Positions 1 through 10,609 are shown, counted from the first letter of the stretch. The stretch: DNA of 22,714 nt from Actinomycetes bacterium (GCA_023434535.1 JAEYSR010000060.1:1-22714); one strand, 5' to 3'. Notes: generated by a model from the letters alone, not told the origin. A program made the numbers and translations.

Positions 1-82
1 GCGCGAGCGCCTCGAGCACGCCGGTCGGTGGGCCGGCACCGGGCTGGCCGAGCCGTTCCGGCTCATCGTCGACCAGCTCTGA
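1..82 (+). CDS. C-terminal fragment of an unidentified protein
   Basis: An open frame runs in from the left edge (codons in phase with base 2) and stops at TGA 80-82. It gives about 26 residues ending in EPFRLIVDQL. Codon use is of the same GC3-rich type as the real genes here. It is too short to identify. The gene starts outside the window and converges on the minus-strand gene ending at 232. Just past the stop lies a small CCGGGG-ccca-CCCCGG hairpin (92-107) that could be a weak terminator. Confidence 0.45.
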   Translation, partial: RERLEHAGRWAGTGLAEPFRLIVDQL

Positions 83-177
83 TCGCCCACCCCGGGGCCC
101 ACCCCGGTTCTGGCAGACGCCGTGGTCGCCTGATGACCGATCTGCCCGCCGAAGCGGGACCGGCCAGGGCACAGCCG

Positions 178-236
178 TCGGGTCAGGGCACAGCGGGTCA
201 GGGCGAGCGTTGGGTCAGGGCGAGCGTTGGGTCAGG
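178..236. repeat. Short tandem repeat, 17-bp unit
   Basis: Two identical 17-base copies of GGGTCAGGGCGAGCGTT occupy 195-211 and 212-228. A partial third copy begins at 229 and runs into the stop codon of the gene ending at 232. A diverged unit (GGTCAGGGCACAGC) precedes them at about 181-194, and GGCCAGGGCACAGCC occurs just before that. The array lies in the gap between convergent genes and at the very 3' end of the minus-strand gene. It looks like slippage-generated repetition; no function is evident. Confidence 0.7.
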
Positions 237-1029
237 CCAGCGGCGGACGGCCCGGGCCGGCGCCGCCGGCGAAGGCCTGGGCGATGCCGACCCACTCCTC
301 GGCGACCGGGCCGGCCACGACCAGCGCCAGGTCGTCGCGGTGGCGGCGCTGGGTGACGAGGAGGCACCAGTCGAGCGCGGACCCCGCGACGCGGTCCGCG
401 GCGTCGGGCGCACCCCAGGTCCACGTCGTGCCGTCGGGGGCGTCGAGCTCCACCCGGACCGGGGCGTCGGGCAGCGCCATGCCCCGCACTCCGTAGCTGT
501 ACGGACGGGCCCGGACCCCCAGGTCGGCGACGTGGCGCAGTCGGTCGGACACCTCCGGCGGGGCACCGACGGCGTCGCGCACGTCCTGCCCGTGCGCCCA
601 GGTCTCCATCAGCCGGGCCGTCAGGAACGACATGGGGCTCATGTCGGGGCCGAACCACGGCACGCGGACGTCGCTGCCGAGCCCGGCCGCCGCCACGTCG
701 AGCTCTCCGACGGCACGGTGCCACCAGTCGCGGGTCTCCTCGGGCCCGAGGACCCGACCCCGCTCGGTGGCCACCTGGATGGGGTCCACGCCGTCGGCCA
801 GCGCGATGTCGAGGGCGATGGCGAACCGCTGCGGATCGGTGATCGCCTGCACCGCGTGCTCGTCGAACGCCGCCAGGTGCGAGAGCTGGTCGGCCACGTC
901 CCACCCGTCGGCCGGGGTCGGGGTCGAGAGCTGCTGCGGGTCGAGGTCGTCCACCACCCGGGCGAGCGCCGCGGCCTCGGCGGTCAGGTCCCGGTGGAGG
1001 TCGCGCAGTCGTCCGGCCGCGTCGACCAT
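232..1029 (-). CDS. TIGR03084-like DinB/MDMPI-fold metal-binding protein
   Basis: This 265-residue protein resembles the actinobacterial TIGR03084 family, related to mycothiol-dependent maleylpyruvate isomerase and the DinB fold. The N-terminal helical-bundle region holds LSHLAAFDEHAV (about residues 49-60) and ETWAHGQDVRDA (142-153). His51 and His146 sit where this fold usually places metal ligands. The C-terminal part (about 180-255) is the usual smaller domain. The true substrate of TIGR03084 proteins is unknown; thiol-dependent chemistry is a family-level guess. The ATG at 1029 is chosen because AGGA precedes it by 8 bases and the upstream gene stops only 4 bases away. Longer in-frame extensions would overlap that gene. 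It is the last gene of the metG cluster. Confidence 0.8.
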   Translation of the reverse strand: MVDAAGRLRDLHRDLTAEAAALARVVDDLDPQQLSTPTPADGWDVADQLSHLAAFDEHAVQAITDPQRFAIALDIALADGVDPIQVATERGRVLGPEETRDWWHRAVGELDVAAAGLGSDVRVPWFGPDMSPMSFLTARLMETWAHGQDVRDAVGAPPEVSDRLRHVADLGVRARPYSYGVRGMALPDAPVRVELDAPDGTTWTWGAPDAADRVAGSALDWCLLVTQRRHRDDLALVVAGPVAEEWVGIAQAFAGGAGPGRPPLA

Positions 1030-1033
1030 CGGA

Positions 1034-1900
1034 TCAGTCCTGGCCGTCGGACACGATCGACGTGGTCGGTGCGCTGCCCGACGGATCGTCGGCCGGCGCG
1101 TCGCCCTGCTCGGTCTCGTCGGCCGACCCGCTGTCGAGCGTGCTCGGGGTGGCGCCGTCGGCACCGGCCACGGTCGTCGTGGGTGCGATGCCACCCGGCG
1201 CGAAGTCGGCGGGGTCGATCCGGGCGAGCACGTTCTCGATGACGTCGTTGAGGAACGGCGGCTCGGGGCGGGTGGGGCCGGAGTGGAGCACCGAGATGAC
1301 CACGTCGCCGACGGCGAAGATGGCCCACTCCTGGGCTCCCTCGCCGTTGGCGTCGACGTAGGTCGCCGCCACGAAGTCGTCCGCGATCGGCGACGACTCG
1401 GAGGGGTCCTTGATGTCGATCTTCACCTGACCGGTCGGGGTGTTCCGGTAGAACTGCTCGCAGCCGGAGAGGGCGTCCTCGATGTCGTTGATGTACGACC
1501 GGGCGGACTGCCACTTGTCGACGTGGAGGGCCTGGGCGATCACCAGGGAGTCGTTCGTCGGGTCCGAGTAGACCGCTCCCTTGACCTCCGACAGCGGCGT
1601 CGGCGGATCGACGGTCTCTCCGCAGAACTCGCTGCCGAGGATGCCGAACGCGGCGAGCGCCGGATCCCCCGTCTCCCAGCCCTTGGGCAGGTCGTCGACG
1701 GCGACGAGCGCCTGGTCCACGTCGACCAGTCCGGCGAGCCGGGCCTGGTCGAGGCGGACCGCGGACGAGTCGTCGTAGCTGATGAAGCTCAGCGGGTAGG
1801 CCGCGGCCAGACCCAGCGCGGCGCCGCTCAGGAGCAGCAGTCCGCACAGCATCAACACCCGCAGCGACTGGGTCCGGAGTCGACCCAGGAACGATCTCAC
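1034..1900 (-). CDS. Membrane-anchored secreted protein of unknown function
   Basis: This 288-residue protein has one hydrophobic segment at about residues 14-36 (a leucine-rich run ending LGLAAAYPLSF), so it is probably anchored in the membrane with the rest outside. The body contains a region around residues 55-210 with two cysteines (in GSEFCGET and SGCEQFY) that could form an exported disulfide. The last 60 residues are a Thr/Ser/Asp/Gly-rich low-complexity tail. The GTG at 1900 is preceded by AAGGA with a 7-base spacer, 4 bases after the metG stop, so it is probably cotranslated with metG. I do not recognise a named domain. Its place between metG and a TIGR03084 gene suggests shared transcription rather than shared function. 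Confidence 0.75.
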   Translation of the reverse strand: MRSFLGRLRTQSLRVLMLCGLLLLSGAALGLAAAYPLSFISYDDSSAVRLDQARLAGLVDVDQALVAVDDLPKGWETGDPALAAFGILGSEFCGETVDPPTPLSEVKGAVYSDPTNDSLVIAQALHVDKWQSARSYINDIEDALSGCEQFYRNTPTGQVKIDIKDPSESSPIADDFVAATYVDANGEGAQEWAIFAVGDVVISVLHSGPTRPEPPFLNDVIENVLARIDPADFAPGGIAPTTTVAGADGATPSTLDSGSADETEQGDAPADDPSGSAPTTSIVSDGQD

Positions 1901-1904
1901 GGGG

Positions 1905-3659
<1,755 letters not shown>

Positions 3660-3691
3660 GGCGGCGTTCGGCTCCGTTCGGGGGACGCTGC

Positions 3692-3697
3692 AGCCTA
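3692..3697 (-). promoter_or_regulatory. Possible -10 box for metG
   Basis: On the minus strand this reads TAGGCT, matching the actinobacterial TAnnnT pattern, about 33 bases before the metG GTG. It predicts a leader of roughly 25 bases. No convincing -35 element is visible. A hairpin just upstream (3732-3754) separates metG from the HIT gene, supporting an independent promoter. Confidence 0.3.
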
Positions 3698-3731
3698 CCG
3701 GCGGTCGACCAGGCACCCCGGCAGCTCGTCA

Positions 3732-3754
3732 GGGGCCGGGCCCCGGCGCCGGGG
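3732..3754 (-). terminator. GC-rich hairpin after the HIT-family gene
   Basis: Immediately after the HIT-family stop codon lies a perfect 14-base palindrome, CCCCGGCGCCGGGG (3741-3754), overlapping a second GGGGC-ccg-GCCCC stem. No T-tract follows, as is common for GC-rich actinobacterial terminators. It would end the HIT transcript before metG. Confidence 0.4.
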
Positions 3755-4246
3755 TCAGGTCCAGGCGGTGCGCACCCGGGATGCGGCCTCGGCCATCTCC
3801 GCGTCGTCGGCGTAGCGGTGTCGGGGCCAGAAGAACCCCTTGAGCCCGTCGCCCTTGGTCCGCGGCACGACGTGGGTGTGGAGGTGCGGCACCGACTGGG
3901 AGACCAGGTTGTTCTCGGCGACGAACGTGCCGCGGGCGGCCATGCCGTCCTGCACGGCACGCGACGCGGCCTGCACGGTCCGGAAGTACGGGCCCACCAG
4001 GTCGTCGGGGAGGTCGCGCAGCGCCACGACGTGGAGGCGGGGGACCACCAGGACGTGGCCGTGGAACAGCGGCGTGCGGTCGAGGAACGCCACCGCCACG
4101 TCGTCGGAGTGGACCACGTGCGCCGGCTCGGTGCCGGCGACGATCCGACAGAAGGTGCACGAGTCGTCAGTGTCGTTGGAGCGGCCGGTGTCGTTGGAGC
4201 GGCCGGTGTCGTTGGAGCGGTCGGAGTCGTCGGGCCCGGCGGTCAC
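3755..4246 (-). CDS. HIT-family nucleotide hydrolase/transferase
   Basis: This 163-residue histidine-triad protein carries the triad HLHTH (His121, His123, His125) in the form VPHLHTHVVPR. It also has a zinc CTFC motif (Cys30, Cys33) and the GHVLVVPR strand typical of HIT/HinT proteins. The expected chemistry is hydrolysis of nucleoside phosphoramidates or dinucleotides through a nucleotidyl-histidine intermediate. The exact substrate cannot be read from the sequence. The first 29 residues are a non-conserved hydrophilic leader with RSNDT repeated three times, encoded by an 18-bp tandem repeat. The GTG at 4246 is chosen because a TACCTT box ends 6 bases upstream, suggesting a leaderless start. 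An ATG at 4297 is an alternative but would overlap the divergent gene's promoter. Confidence 0.88.
   Translation of the reverse strand: MTAGPDDSDRSNDTGRSNDTGRSNDTDDSCTFCRIVAGTEPAHVVHSDDVAVAFLDRTPLFHGHVLVVPRLHVVALRDLPDDLVGPYFRTVQAASRAVQDGMAARGTFVAENNLVSQSVPHLHTHVVPRTKGDGLKGFFWPRHRYADDAEMAEAASRVRTAWT
4171..4224. repeat. 18-bp tandem repeat, three copies, in frame
   Basis: Three 18-base units TGTCGTTGGAGCGGCCGG lie at 4171-4188, 4189-4206 and 4207-4224; the third differs by one base. Read on the minus strand they encode repeated RSNDT-G segments in the N-terminal leader of the HIT-family protein. The unit is a multiple of three, so copy-number change would keep the frame. Confidence 0.9.
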
Positions 4247-4252
4247 GCCCGG

Positions 4253-4258
4253 AAGGTA
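4253..4258 (-). promoter_or_regulatory. Candidate -10 box, HIT-family gene (leaderless)
   Basis: On the minus strand this reads TACCTT (TAnnnT) and ends 6 bases before the GTG at 4246, so transcription would start at or next to the start codon. No Shine-Dalgarno precedes the GTG. The -35 region is not recognisable. Confidence 0.4.
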
Positions 4259-4291
4259 GCCGTGCGAACTGGGAGCGTCAGAGGTGGTCCG

Positions 4292-4297
4292 TACCAT
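4292..4297 (+). promoter_or_regulatory. Candidate -10 box, exonuclease gene (leaderless)
   Basis: TACCAT, followed 7 bases later by the GTG at 4305, with no Shine-Dalgarno between. It faces away from the equivalent box of the divergent HIT-family gene, so the two promoters share about 60 bases. Confidence 0.4.
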
Positions 4298-4304
4298 CGT
4301 CGAC

Positions 4305-4967
4305 GTGAGCACGTCCCCGCCTCTCGGCATCGCCGGCCAGCCCCTCGCCCCGTGGGCGGAGCCCGCCGTCGGTCGGCTCCCCGCCGACACACCTCTCTAC
4401 GGGCTGGACATCGAGACCGACACCTCCGTCGACGGGCTCGACCCGTCGGTGGCCGCGGTCGTGGCGGTGGCCGTGTCCACCGCCGAGGCCGACCACGTCA
4501 TGACCGGCCGGGAGGCCGACGTGCTGGAGCGGGTCGACGCCCTGCTGGCGTCGCTGCCGCCCGGCGTGGTCGTCACCTGGAACGGCGCGGGCTTCGACCT
4601 GCCCTTCGTGGCCGAACGGGCCCGACGGCTCGGGATCGGACTCGGGCTGCGCCTGTGGCAGGACCCGTGCGAGGAGCCCGGGGCGCAGCGCGGGCGCTGG
4701 CACGACCACGACCACCTCGACGGCTACCGGGTGTACCGGGCCGACGTCGGCCGGTCCCTGGGCCTGCCCTGCGGCCTCAAGCCGCTGTCCCGCCTGGTCG
4801 GGCTCGCACCGATCGAGGTGGACCGGGCGTCGCTGCACCTGCTCGACCAGCGCACGGTCGAGGCCTACGTCGCGTCCGACGCCCGGCTGGCCCGGGAGCT
4901 GGTGCTGCGCCGCTGGCCCACCGCGGCTCGTGCCGCCGACGGCTGTCACCGCTCCCTGCCAGACTGA
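4305..4967 (+). CDS. DEDDy-type 3'-5' exonuclease, RNase H-like fold
   Basis: This 220-residue protein shows all the signatures of a DnaQ/PolB-like DEDDy exonuclease. Exo I is YGLDIET (Asp35, Glu37), Exo II is WNGAGFDLPF (Asp98), and Exo III is YVASD (Tyr188, Asp192). It would remove nucleotides from 3' ends using two metal ions. No polymerase or helicase domain is attached, so it acts alone or with an unknown partner. A His/Asp-rich HDHDH segment (133-137) lies between Exo II and Exo III. The GTG at 4305 follows a TACCAT box by 7 bases; another GTG at 4284 would start upstream of that box. The next gene begins 82 bases downstream on the same strand. Confidence 0.82.
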   Translation: MSTSPPLGIAGQPLAPWAEPAVGRLPADTPLYGLDIETDTSVDGLDPSVAAVVAVAVSTAEADHVMTGREADVLERVDALLASLPPGVVVTWNGAGFDLPFVAERARRLGIGLGLRLWQDPCEEPGAQRGRWHDHDHLDGYRVYRADVGRSLGLPCGLKPLSRLVGLAPIEVDRASLHLLDQRTVEAYVASDARLARELVLRRWPTAARAADGCHRSLPD

Positions 4968-5012
4968 CGGCGTCGTCAGACGCAGGCCGGACCCGCCGCA
5001 TCGGGTTCCTCT

Positions 5013-5033
5013 CGCACCGGATCCGCCGGTGCG
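5013..5033 (+). other. Stem-loop directly upstream of a Shine-Dalgarno site
   Basis: An 8-bp perfect stem, CGCACCGG / CCGGTGCG with an atccg loop, ends 4 bases before the AGGAGG of the gene at 5050. It could be a terminator of the exonuclease transcript, a processing site, or a translational control element. Nothing in the sequence decides among these. Confidence 0.45.
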
Positions 5034-5037
5034 CACC

Positions 5038-5043
5038 AGGAGG
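5038..5043 (+). promoter_or_regulatory. Strong ribosome binding site deciding the 5050 start
   Basis: AGGAGG with a 6-base spacer to GTG 5050. This selects that GTG over upstream in-frame starts such as the one at 4930, which overlaps the exonuclease gene. Confidence 0.8.
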
Positions 5044-5049
5044 AACCAC

Positions 5050-5937
5050 GTGTCCAGCTCGCGTCACCCCCGCCGGGTCCGCCCCCGGTCCAGCCGCTCC
5101 ACCCGCCCCGCCGACCCGCTCGCTCCCGATCGGATCGAGGCCGCCCTCGGCCTGCTCGCCCGGCTGGAGCCGGCCTCGCTGATCACCCTCCGGCCCGAGC
5201 GCTCCGGCGACCTGGTCGTGGCCGTGGCCGACCTCCCACCCGACCCCCGGTGCGCCGGTGCAGGGCTGTTCTGCCTGGACGCGCCGGCGCCGTGCTCGTT
5301 GGTGGGCCTCTCCTTCACCGGCGACCCCGCACCACCCGACGGCGACGGGCCGGTCCGGGTGGACGCGGTCGTCACCACCTCGGGCCAGGTCCACTCCCAG
5401 ATCCACCGGCCCGGCCGGGAACCGTCGCCGGTGACCGGAGCGGCCGGAGGGGTCGTGGTGGACGCGCTGCACCGCGTGCTCGGGCTGCCGGCCCCGGGCG
5501 AGGCCCCTCCGCTGATCGCCATGGTGATCGGCCTCTGGCTCCACCAGGTGCTGCCCCTGACAGCGGGCGGCCGGCGACCGTCGTGGGCCGAGGTCGCCGC
5601 GGCCCACTTCGGCCCGGCCCACGGCCCGGACGCCGGTCCCGGCATCGGCGGGCCCGGATGTCCTCCCCCGTCGGAGGAGGTCGTCGCCGAGAGCATGCAG
5701 GAGCTCGCGGACGAGGCCGACTGGGAGGACCTCCGCCGCGCCGCCGCCATCGGCCGGATGGCCGCACCGGAGCTGGCTCCCGAGGAAGCCGGCTGGATGG
5801 ACACGACCATGTTCGCCCGCTGGATGGTGGACTCGTTCCCCTCGCCGGACGCCGTCCTGACCCGCCTGACCGACGCCGGGGCGCACGACGTCGCCGACCG
5901 GGTCCGCGACGTGCTGGAACGGCTCCGCACCGGGTGA
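5050..5937 (+). CDS. Uncharacterised 295-residue protein
   Basis: I do not recognise this protein. It starts with an Arg/Ser/Pro-rich basic tail (residues 1-20). An alpha/beta-looking region of about 30-175 follows, including VVVDALHRVLGLPAPGE and a hydrophobic helix IAMVIGLWLHQVL. A Pro/Gly-rich linker (about 190-210) leads to an acidic, Trp-containing helical C-terminus (about 212-294). No signal peptide, lipobox or catalytic motif is evident. GC3-rich codon use and the strong AGGAGG site make it a real gene. It is on the same strand as the exonuclease, with a stem-loop between them, so cotranscription is possible. It is probably a conserved hypothetical protein of the lineage. Confidence 0.75.
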   Translation: MSSSRHPRRVRPRSSRSTRPADPLAPDRIEAALGLLARLEPASLITLRPERSGDLVVAVADLPPDPRCAGAGLFCLDAPAPCSLVGLSFTGDPAPPDGDGPVRVDAVVTTSGQVHSQIHRPGREPSPVTGAAGGVVVDALHRVLGLPAPGEAPPLIAMVIGLWLHQVLPLTAGGRRPSWAEVAAAHFGPAHGPDAGPGIGGPGCPPPSEEVVAESMQELADEADWEDLRRAAAIGRMAAPELAPEEAGWMDTTMFARWMVDSFPSPDAVLTRLTDAGAHDVADRVRDVLERLRTG

Positions 5938-6060
5938 CGGCCGACCCCGCCCCGGATGATCCTCGGAGGCTCCCGGCGCGCATAGTGTGCCGACCAAGCG
6001 GACGCTCCGCGGCGGCGGGACCCACGGCCCGGCCGAACTCGATCCCCAGATGGTTCCAAG

Positions 6061-7139
<1,079 letters not shown>

Positions 7140-7143
<4 letters not shown>

Positions 7144-8081
7144 CCGACCTCCCGGTGACCGAGGTGCTGGCCGACGACGGTGAGCCGATCGCGGTCCCGC
7201 TCGGGTCGCGGACGCGCTCCAAGGGCAAGCGGGTCAAGGACGCCCTGCTCGGCTACCTGTTCCTGCTGCCGGTGCTGGTCGTGTTCGGCCTGTTCGCCTA
7301 CTACCCGCTGTACAAGCTGTTCTTCGACTCGGTGCACCGCCAGCCCCGGTTCCTGAACAAGCCCCCGACGTATGTCGGGTTCGGCCAGCTGGGCGACACG
7401 CTGACCAGCAGCGAGTTCACCTCGGGCCTGGCGCACTCGGCACAGTTCATGCTCTACAGCGTCCCGCTCGGGCTGGTCCTCGGCGTGCTCCTGGCGGTGG
7501 CGGCCCACCGCAAGCTCAAGGGCATCAAGATCTTCCAGGCGGTCTTCTCGTCCACGGTCGCCTCCTCGGTCGCGGTGGCGGCCGTCGTGTTCTTCACCCT
7601 GGTGAACCCGCAGGTCGGCTACTTCAAGGACGTCGCCTGGCTCAGCCTGGACAGCCCCCAGTCGGCCATGTTCTCGGTGTCGCTCAGCTCGGTCTGGCAG
7701 AACCTCGGCCTCACGTTCATCATCGTGCTGGCCGCACTGCAGGCCGTCCCCGACGAGCTGAACGAGGCGGCCACGCTCGACGGGTTCGGCCCTGTCCGCC
7801 GGTTCTTCCGCATCACGGTCCCGCTGATCTCGCCCGCGCTGCTCTTCCTGGCCATCGTGCTGGTCATCAGCGCCCTGCAGGCCTACGCCCAGATCGAGGT
7901 GCTCACGGGCGGCGGCCCGGCCGGCGCCACGGAGACCCTGCTGTTCAAGATCGCGGACCCCAAGGGCATCCGACCGCTCCACGAGAGAGCGGGCCTGTCG
8001 ATCGGGCTGTTCTTCCTGACCGGCGCGGTCGCGCTGGTCCAGTACACGCTGCTGTCACGACGGGTGCACTATGGCGACTGA
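7140..8081 (+). CDS. ugpA: ABC importer permease, UgpA/MalF-like
   Basis: This 313-residue inner-membrane permease has about six hydrophobic segments, the first near residues 36-60 (LLGYLFLLPVLVVFGLFAYY). The binding-protein-dependent permease EAA loop reads ELNEAATLDGFGPVRRFF (about 207-224) and docks onto the ATPase. TTG 7140 is the best start: it overlaps the upstream stop in a TTGA, and GGAG lies 8 bases before it. The frame is open far upstream, but that stretch is the opposite reading of ugpC and the gene before it. It pairs with the permease at 8071. The importer probably takes up glycerol-3-phosphate, glycerophosphodiesters or oligosaccharides; the exact substrate is undetermined. Confidence 0.88.
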
Positions 8082-8958
8082 CGCTGCTGTGACGACGCCC
8101 GGCGCGCCGCCGAACCCGACGGAGACGCCGTCCACCGGCCGCTCCCGCTGGTCCGCGGCCGGCTGGTACGTGGTGCTGACCCTGCTGTCGCTCCTCGTCC
8201 TGTTCCCCATCTACATGCTGCTGCTGCGGGCCATCTCGGACCCGCTGTCCTACGTGGCCCAGGGCCAGCCCCTGCACCCGGTGGACATCCAGCTGGACGC
8301 GTTCTCCAAGGCCTTCACCGAGGCCGACCTGGGCCGCTCGATGCTGCTGTCGTTCGTGGTGACGATGGTGATCGTGATCGCGCAGCTGCTGACCTCGGTG
8401 CTGGCCGCCTACGCGTTCGCGTTCCTCGAGTTCCCGCTCAAGCGGCTCATGTTCGCCTTCGTCATCGCCACGCTGCTGCTCCCGATCGAGGTGACCCTGA
8501 TCGCCAACCTCCAGACGGTGCGTGACGCCGGCCTGCTCAACTCCGTGCCGGGCCTGTCGCTCCCGTTCCTGGCGACCGCCTTCGGCATCTTCCTCATCCG
8601 CCAGGGCTTCCTGGGCATCCCCCGGGACCTGCGCGACGCCGCGACGCTCGACGGCTTCGGCCACCTCCGGTTCCTGTTCCGCGTCGCGGTCCCCCTGACC
8701 CGGCCGATCATCGGCAGCTTCGTCGTCATCTCGTTCCTCGGCGCCTGGAACCAGTACGTGTGGCCCCGCTTCGCCACCACCGAGGACAGCTGGCAGACGG
8801 TGCAGATCGCTCTGCGCAGCATCGCCAACGACCGGGTCGACCAGCTCAACATCGGCTTCGCCGCCGCGGTGATCGCCGCGCTGCCGCTGGTCGTCCTGCT
8901 GATCCTGTTCCAACGCCAGATCGTCCGAGGCCTCACCGCAGGAGCGGTCAAGGGCTGA
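8071..8958 (+). CDS. ugpE: ABC importer permease, UgpE/MalG-like
   Basis: This 295-residue permease, the second of the heterodimer, has an N-terminal cytoplasmic tail of about 30 residues and then six hydrophobic segments. The EAA loop is DLRDAATLDGFGHLRFLFRV (about 186-205), and the FGIFLIRQGF stretch typical of MalG/UgpE precedes it (171-180). It overlaps the previous permease by 11 bases, so translation is probably coupled; no clear Shine-Dalgarno is seen. The binding-protein gene follows after 64 bases. Confidence 0.9.
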   Translation: MATDAAVTTPGAPPNPTETPSTGRSRWSAAGWYVVLTLLSLLVLFPIYMLLLRAISDPLSYVAQGQPLHPVDIQLDAFSKAFTEADLGRSMLLSFVVTMVIVIAQLLTSVLAAYAFAFLEFPLKRLMFAFVIATLLLPIEVTLIANLQTVRDAGLLNSVPGLSLPFLATAFGIFLIRQGFLGIPRDLRDAATLDGFGHLRFLFRVAVPLTRPIIGSFVVISFLGAWNQYVWPRFATTEDSWQTVQIALRSIANDRVDQLNIGFAAAVIAALPLVVLLILFQRQIVRGLTAGAVKG

Positions 8959-9022
8959 GCGCCGTTCCGGCACGACCTCCGCGCCGACGGCTCGGCGCGG
9001 GCTCCCAGAAAGCGAGATCACG

Positions 9023-10555
9023 ATGGGCCAAGAGAAGATCGAGGACCGCCGGTCAGGCCGGCGCCGCCGACCCCGGGCCTGGTGGGCCGTCGGCGTCGTC
9101 GCCGTCCTGGCGCTGGTCGCCGGTGCGTGCGGCGGCAGCGACTCGGACTCCGGCGACGACTCGGGCGACGGCGGCGGCGACGCCGCGGGCGTCGTCAACA
9201 AGGACGACTGCCCGGTCGCGGACGTCGAGTCCGCCTCCGCGCCGACCACCGTCACCCTCTGGCACGCGTACGTGGGCCTGCAGGCGTCGACCCTCCAGCA
9301 GATCGCGGACGCCTACAACGCCAGCCAGGACAAGGTGAAGATCGACGTCCAGGCCCAGGGCACCTACGAGGAGCTCCTGAAGAAGTTCCAGGACGCGCTC
9401 GCCAACCCGTCGTCGCTGCCGGACCTGGTCCTCACCGAGGACACGACCACCCAGTTCATGATCGACAGCGGCGTCGTCGTGCCGGCCGCGTCCTGCCAGG
9501 AGGCCGACCCGGGCTCCGACGCCACCTACGAGGACGTCCTGCCGGCGGTCACCTCGGCCTACACGGTCGACGGCGTCCTCTGGCCCGGCGCCTTCAGCGT
9601 GTCGATGCCGGTGCTGTACGCCAACAAGGCGATCCTCGGCCAGGCGGGCGTCGACACCGCCGCCCTGCCGACCACGATCGACGAGCTGCGCACCGCGGCG
9701 GAGAAGATCAAGGCCGCCAACATCCCGGGCATGAAGGCCCCGTTGGTCATCAAGGTCGACTCGTGGTTCGTCGAGAACTGGCTCACCGGCGCCGGAAAGT
9801 CGCTCGTGAACGAGAACAACGGCCGTGACGCGCTGGCCACCAAGTCGGAGCTCGTGCAGCCCGACACCACCAAGATCTACGAGTGGTTCAAGTCGATGAT
9901 CGACGACGGCCTGGCCACGGCGGTGCCGAGCTCCAGCACCGGCGTCGACGAGTACCTGGCCCTGAACGCCAAGTCCTCGGCGATGCTCATCCAGACCTCG
10001 ACCGCGATCAGCACCGTCGCCGCGCTGCTCGAGGGCTCGGTCTCGCAGGACCAGCTCGGCGACGTCGGCATCGACGCCAACGTGGACAAGAGCCTCGACG
10101 TCGAGGTCGCCCTCCAGCCCGGCCTGGAGGAGGCCGGCCAGGGCCAGATCGGCGGCTCCGCCTGGTACATGGTCAAGACCGACGACGCCCTCGGCGTCCC
10201 GGCGGCCTGGGACTTCATCAAGTACTTCCTGGAGACGCCGAACCAGGTGCAGTGGACGCTGCAGGGCTCGTACCTGCCGGTGCTGAAGTCGGCCCAGGAC
10301 GACCCGACGCTCCAGCAGGAGTTCACCACGACCACCAAGGGCAAGTGGCTGAACACCGCCTACCAGGGCCTGCAGAACCTCAACGCCGACTTCCCCGGTC
10401 CGGTGATCGGCCCGTTCAACGAGTTCCGGGCCATCATGCGCTCGTCGCTCGACAGCGTGGCGTTCAACGGCGTCGGCACCGAGGAGGCCATCAAGAAGGC
10501 CGACACCGACTTCCAGACGGCGCTCGACCGCTACAAGGCCGACGTCGGCGGCTGA
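9023..10555 (+). CDS. Extracellular solute-binding lipoprotein of the ABC importer
   Basis: This 510-residue family 1 solute-binding protein resembles UgpB/MalE. An Arg-rich n-region (SGRRRRPRAWW), a hydrophobic core and the lipobox LVAGAC (Cys36) indicate a lipoprotein. A Gly/Ser/Asp linker follows. The mature part shows the usual elements: TVTLWHAYVG near the start (W-H as in UgpB), LPDLVLTEDTTTQFMIDSG, and QGQIGGSAWYMVK towards the hinge. The WHAY start and UgpA/E-like permeases favour glycerol-3-phosphate or a related phosphodiester, but sugars remain possible. Placing the binding protein last, after the ATPase and permeases, differs from the common ugpBAEC order. A GC-rich terminator lies 27 bases after the stop. 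The lower-GC Lys codons (AAG) reflect protein composition, not transfer. Confidence 0.92.
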   Translation: MGQEKIEDRRSGRRRRPRAWWAVGVVAVLALVAGACGGSDSDSGDDSGDGGGDAAGVVNKDDCPVADVESASAPTTVTLWHAYVGLQASTLQQIADAYNASQDKVKIDVQAQGTYEELLKKFQDALANPSSLPDLVLTEDTTTQFMIDSGVVVPAASCQEADPGSDATYEDVLPAVTSAYTVDGVLWPGAFSVSMPVLYANKAILGQAGVDTAALPTTIDELRTAAEKIKAANIPGMKAPLVIKVDSWFVENWLTGAGKSLVNENNGRDALATKSELVQPDTTKIYEWFKSMIDDGLATAVPSSSTGVDEYLALNAKSSAMLIQTSTAISTVAALLEGSVSQDQLGDVGIDANVDKSLDVEVALQPGLEEAGQGQIGGSAWYMVKTDDALGVPAAWDFIKYFLETPNQVQWTLQGSYLPVLKSAQDDPTLQQEFTTTTKGKWLNTAYQGLQNLNADFPGPVIGPFNEFRAIMRSSLDSVAFNGVGTEEAIKKADTDFQTALDRYKADVGG

Positions 10556-10581
10556 CGCCCGTCAGCTCTCCACACGTCCTC

Positions 10582-10609
10582 GGGGGCCGGCGCTGCGGCG
10601 TCGGCCCCC
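10582..10609 (+). terminator. Terminator of the ABC importer cluster
   Basis: A 12-bp stem GGGGGCCGGCGC / GCGTCGGCCCCC (one G-U pair in RNA) with a TGCG loop, starting 27 bases after the binding-protein stop codon. A T-tract is absent, the usual state in high-GC actinobacteria. Confidence 0.75.
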
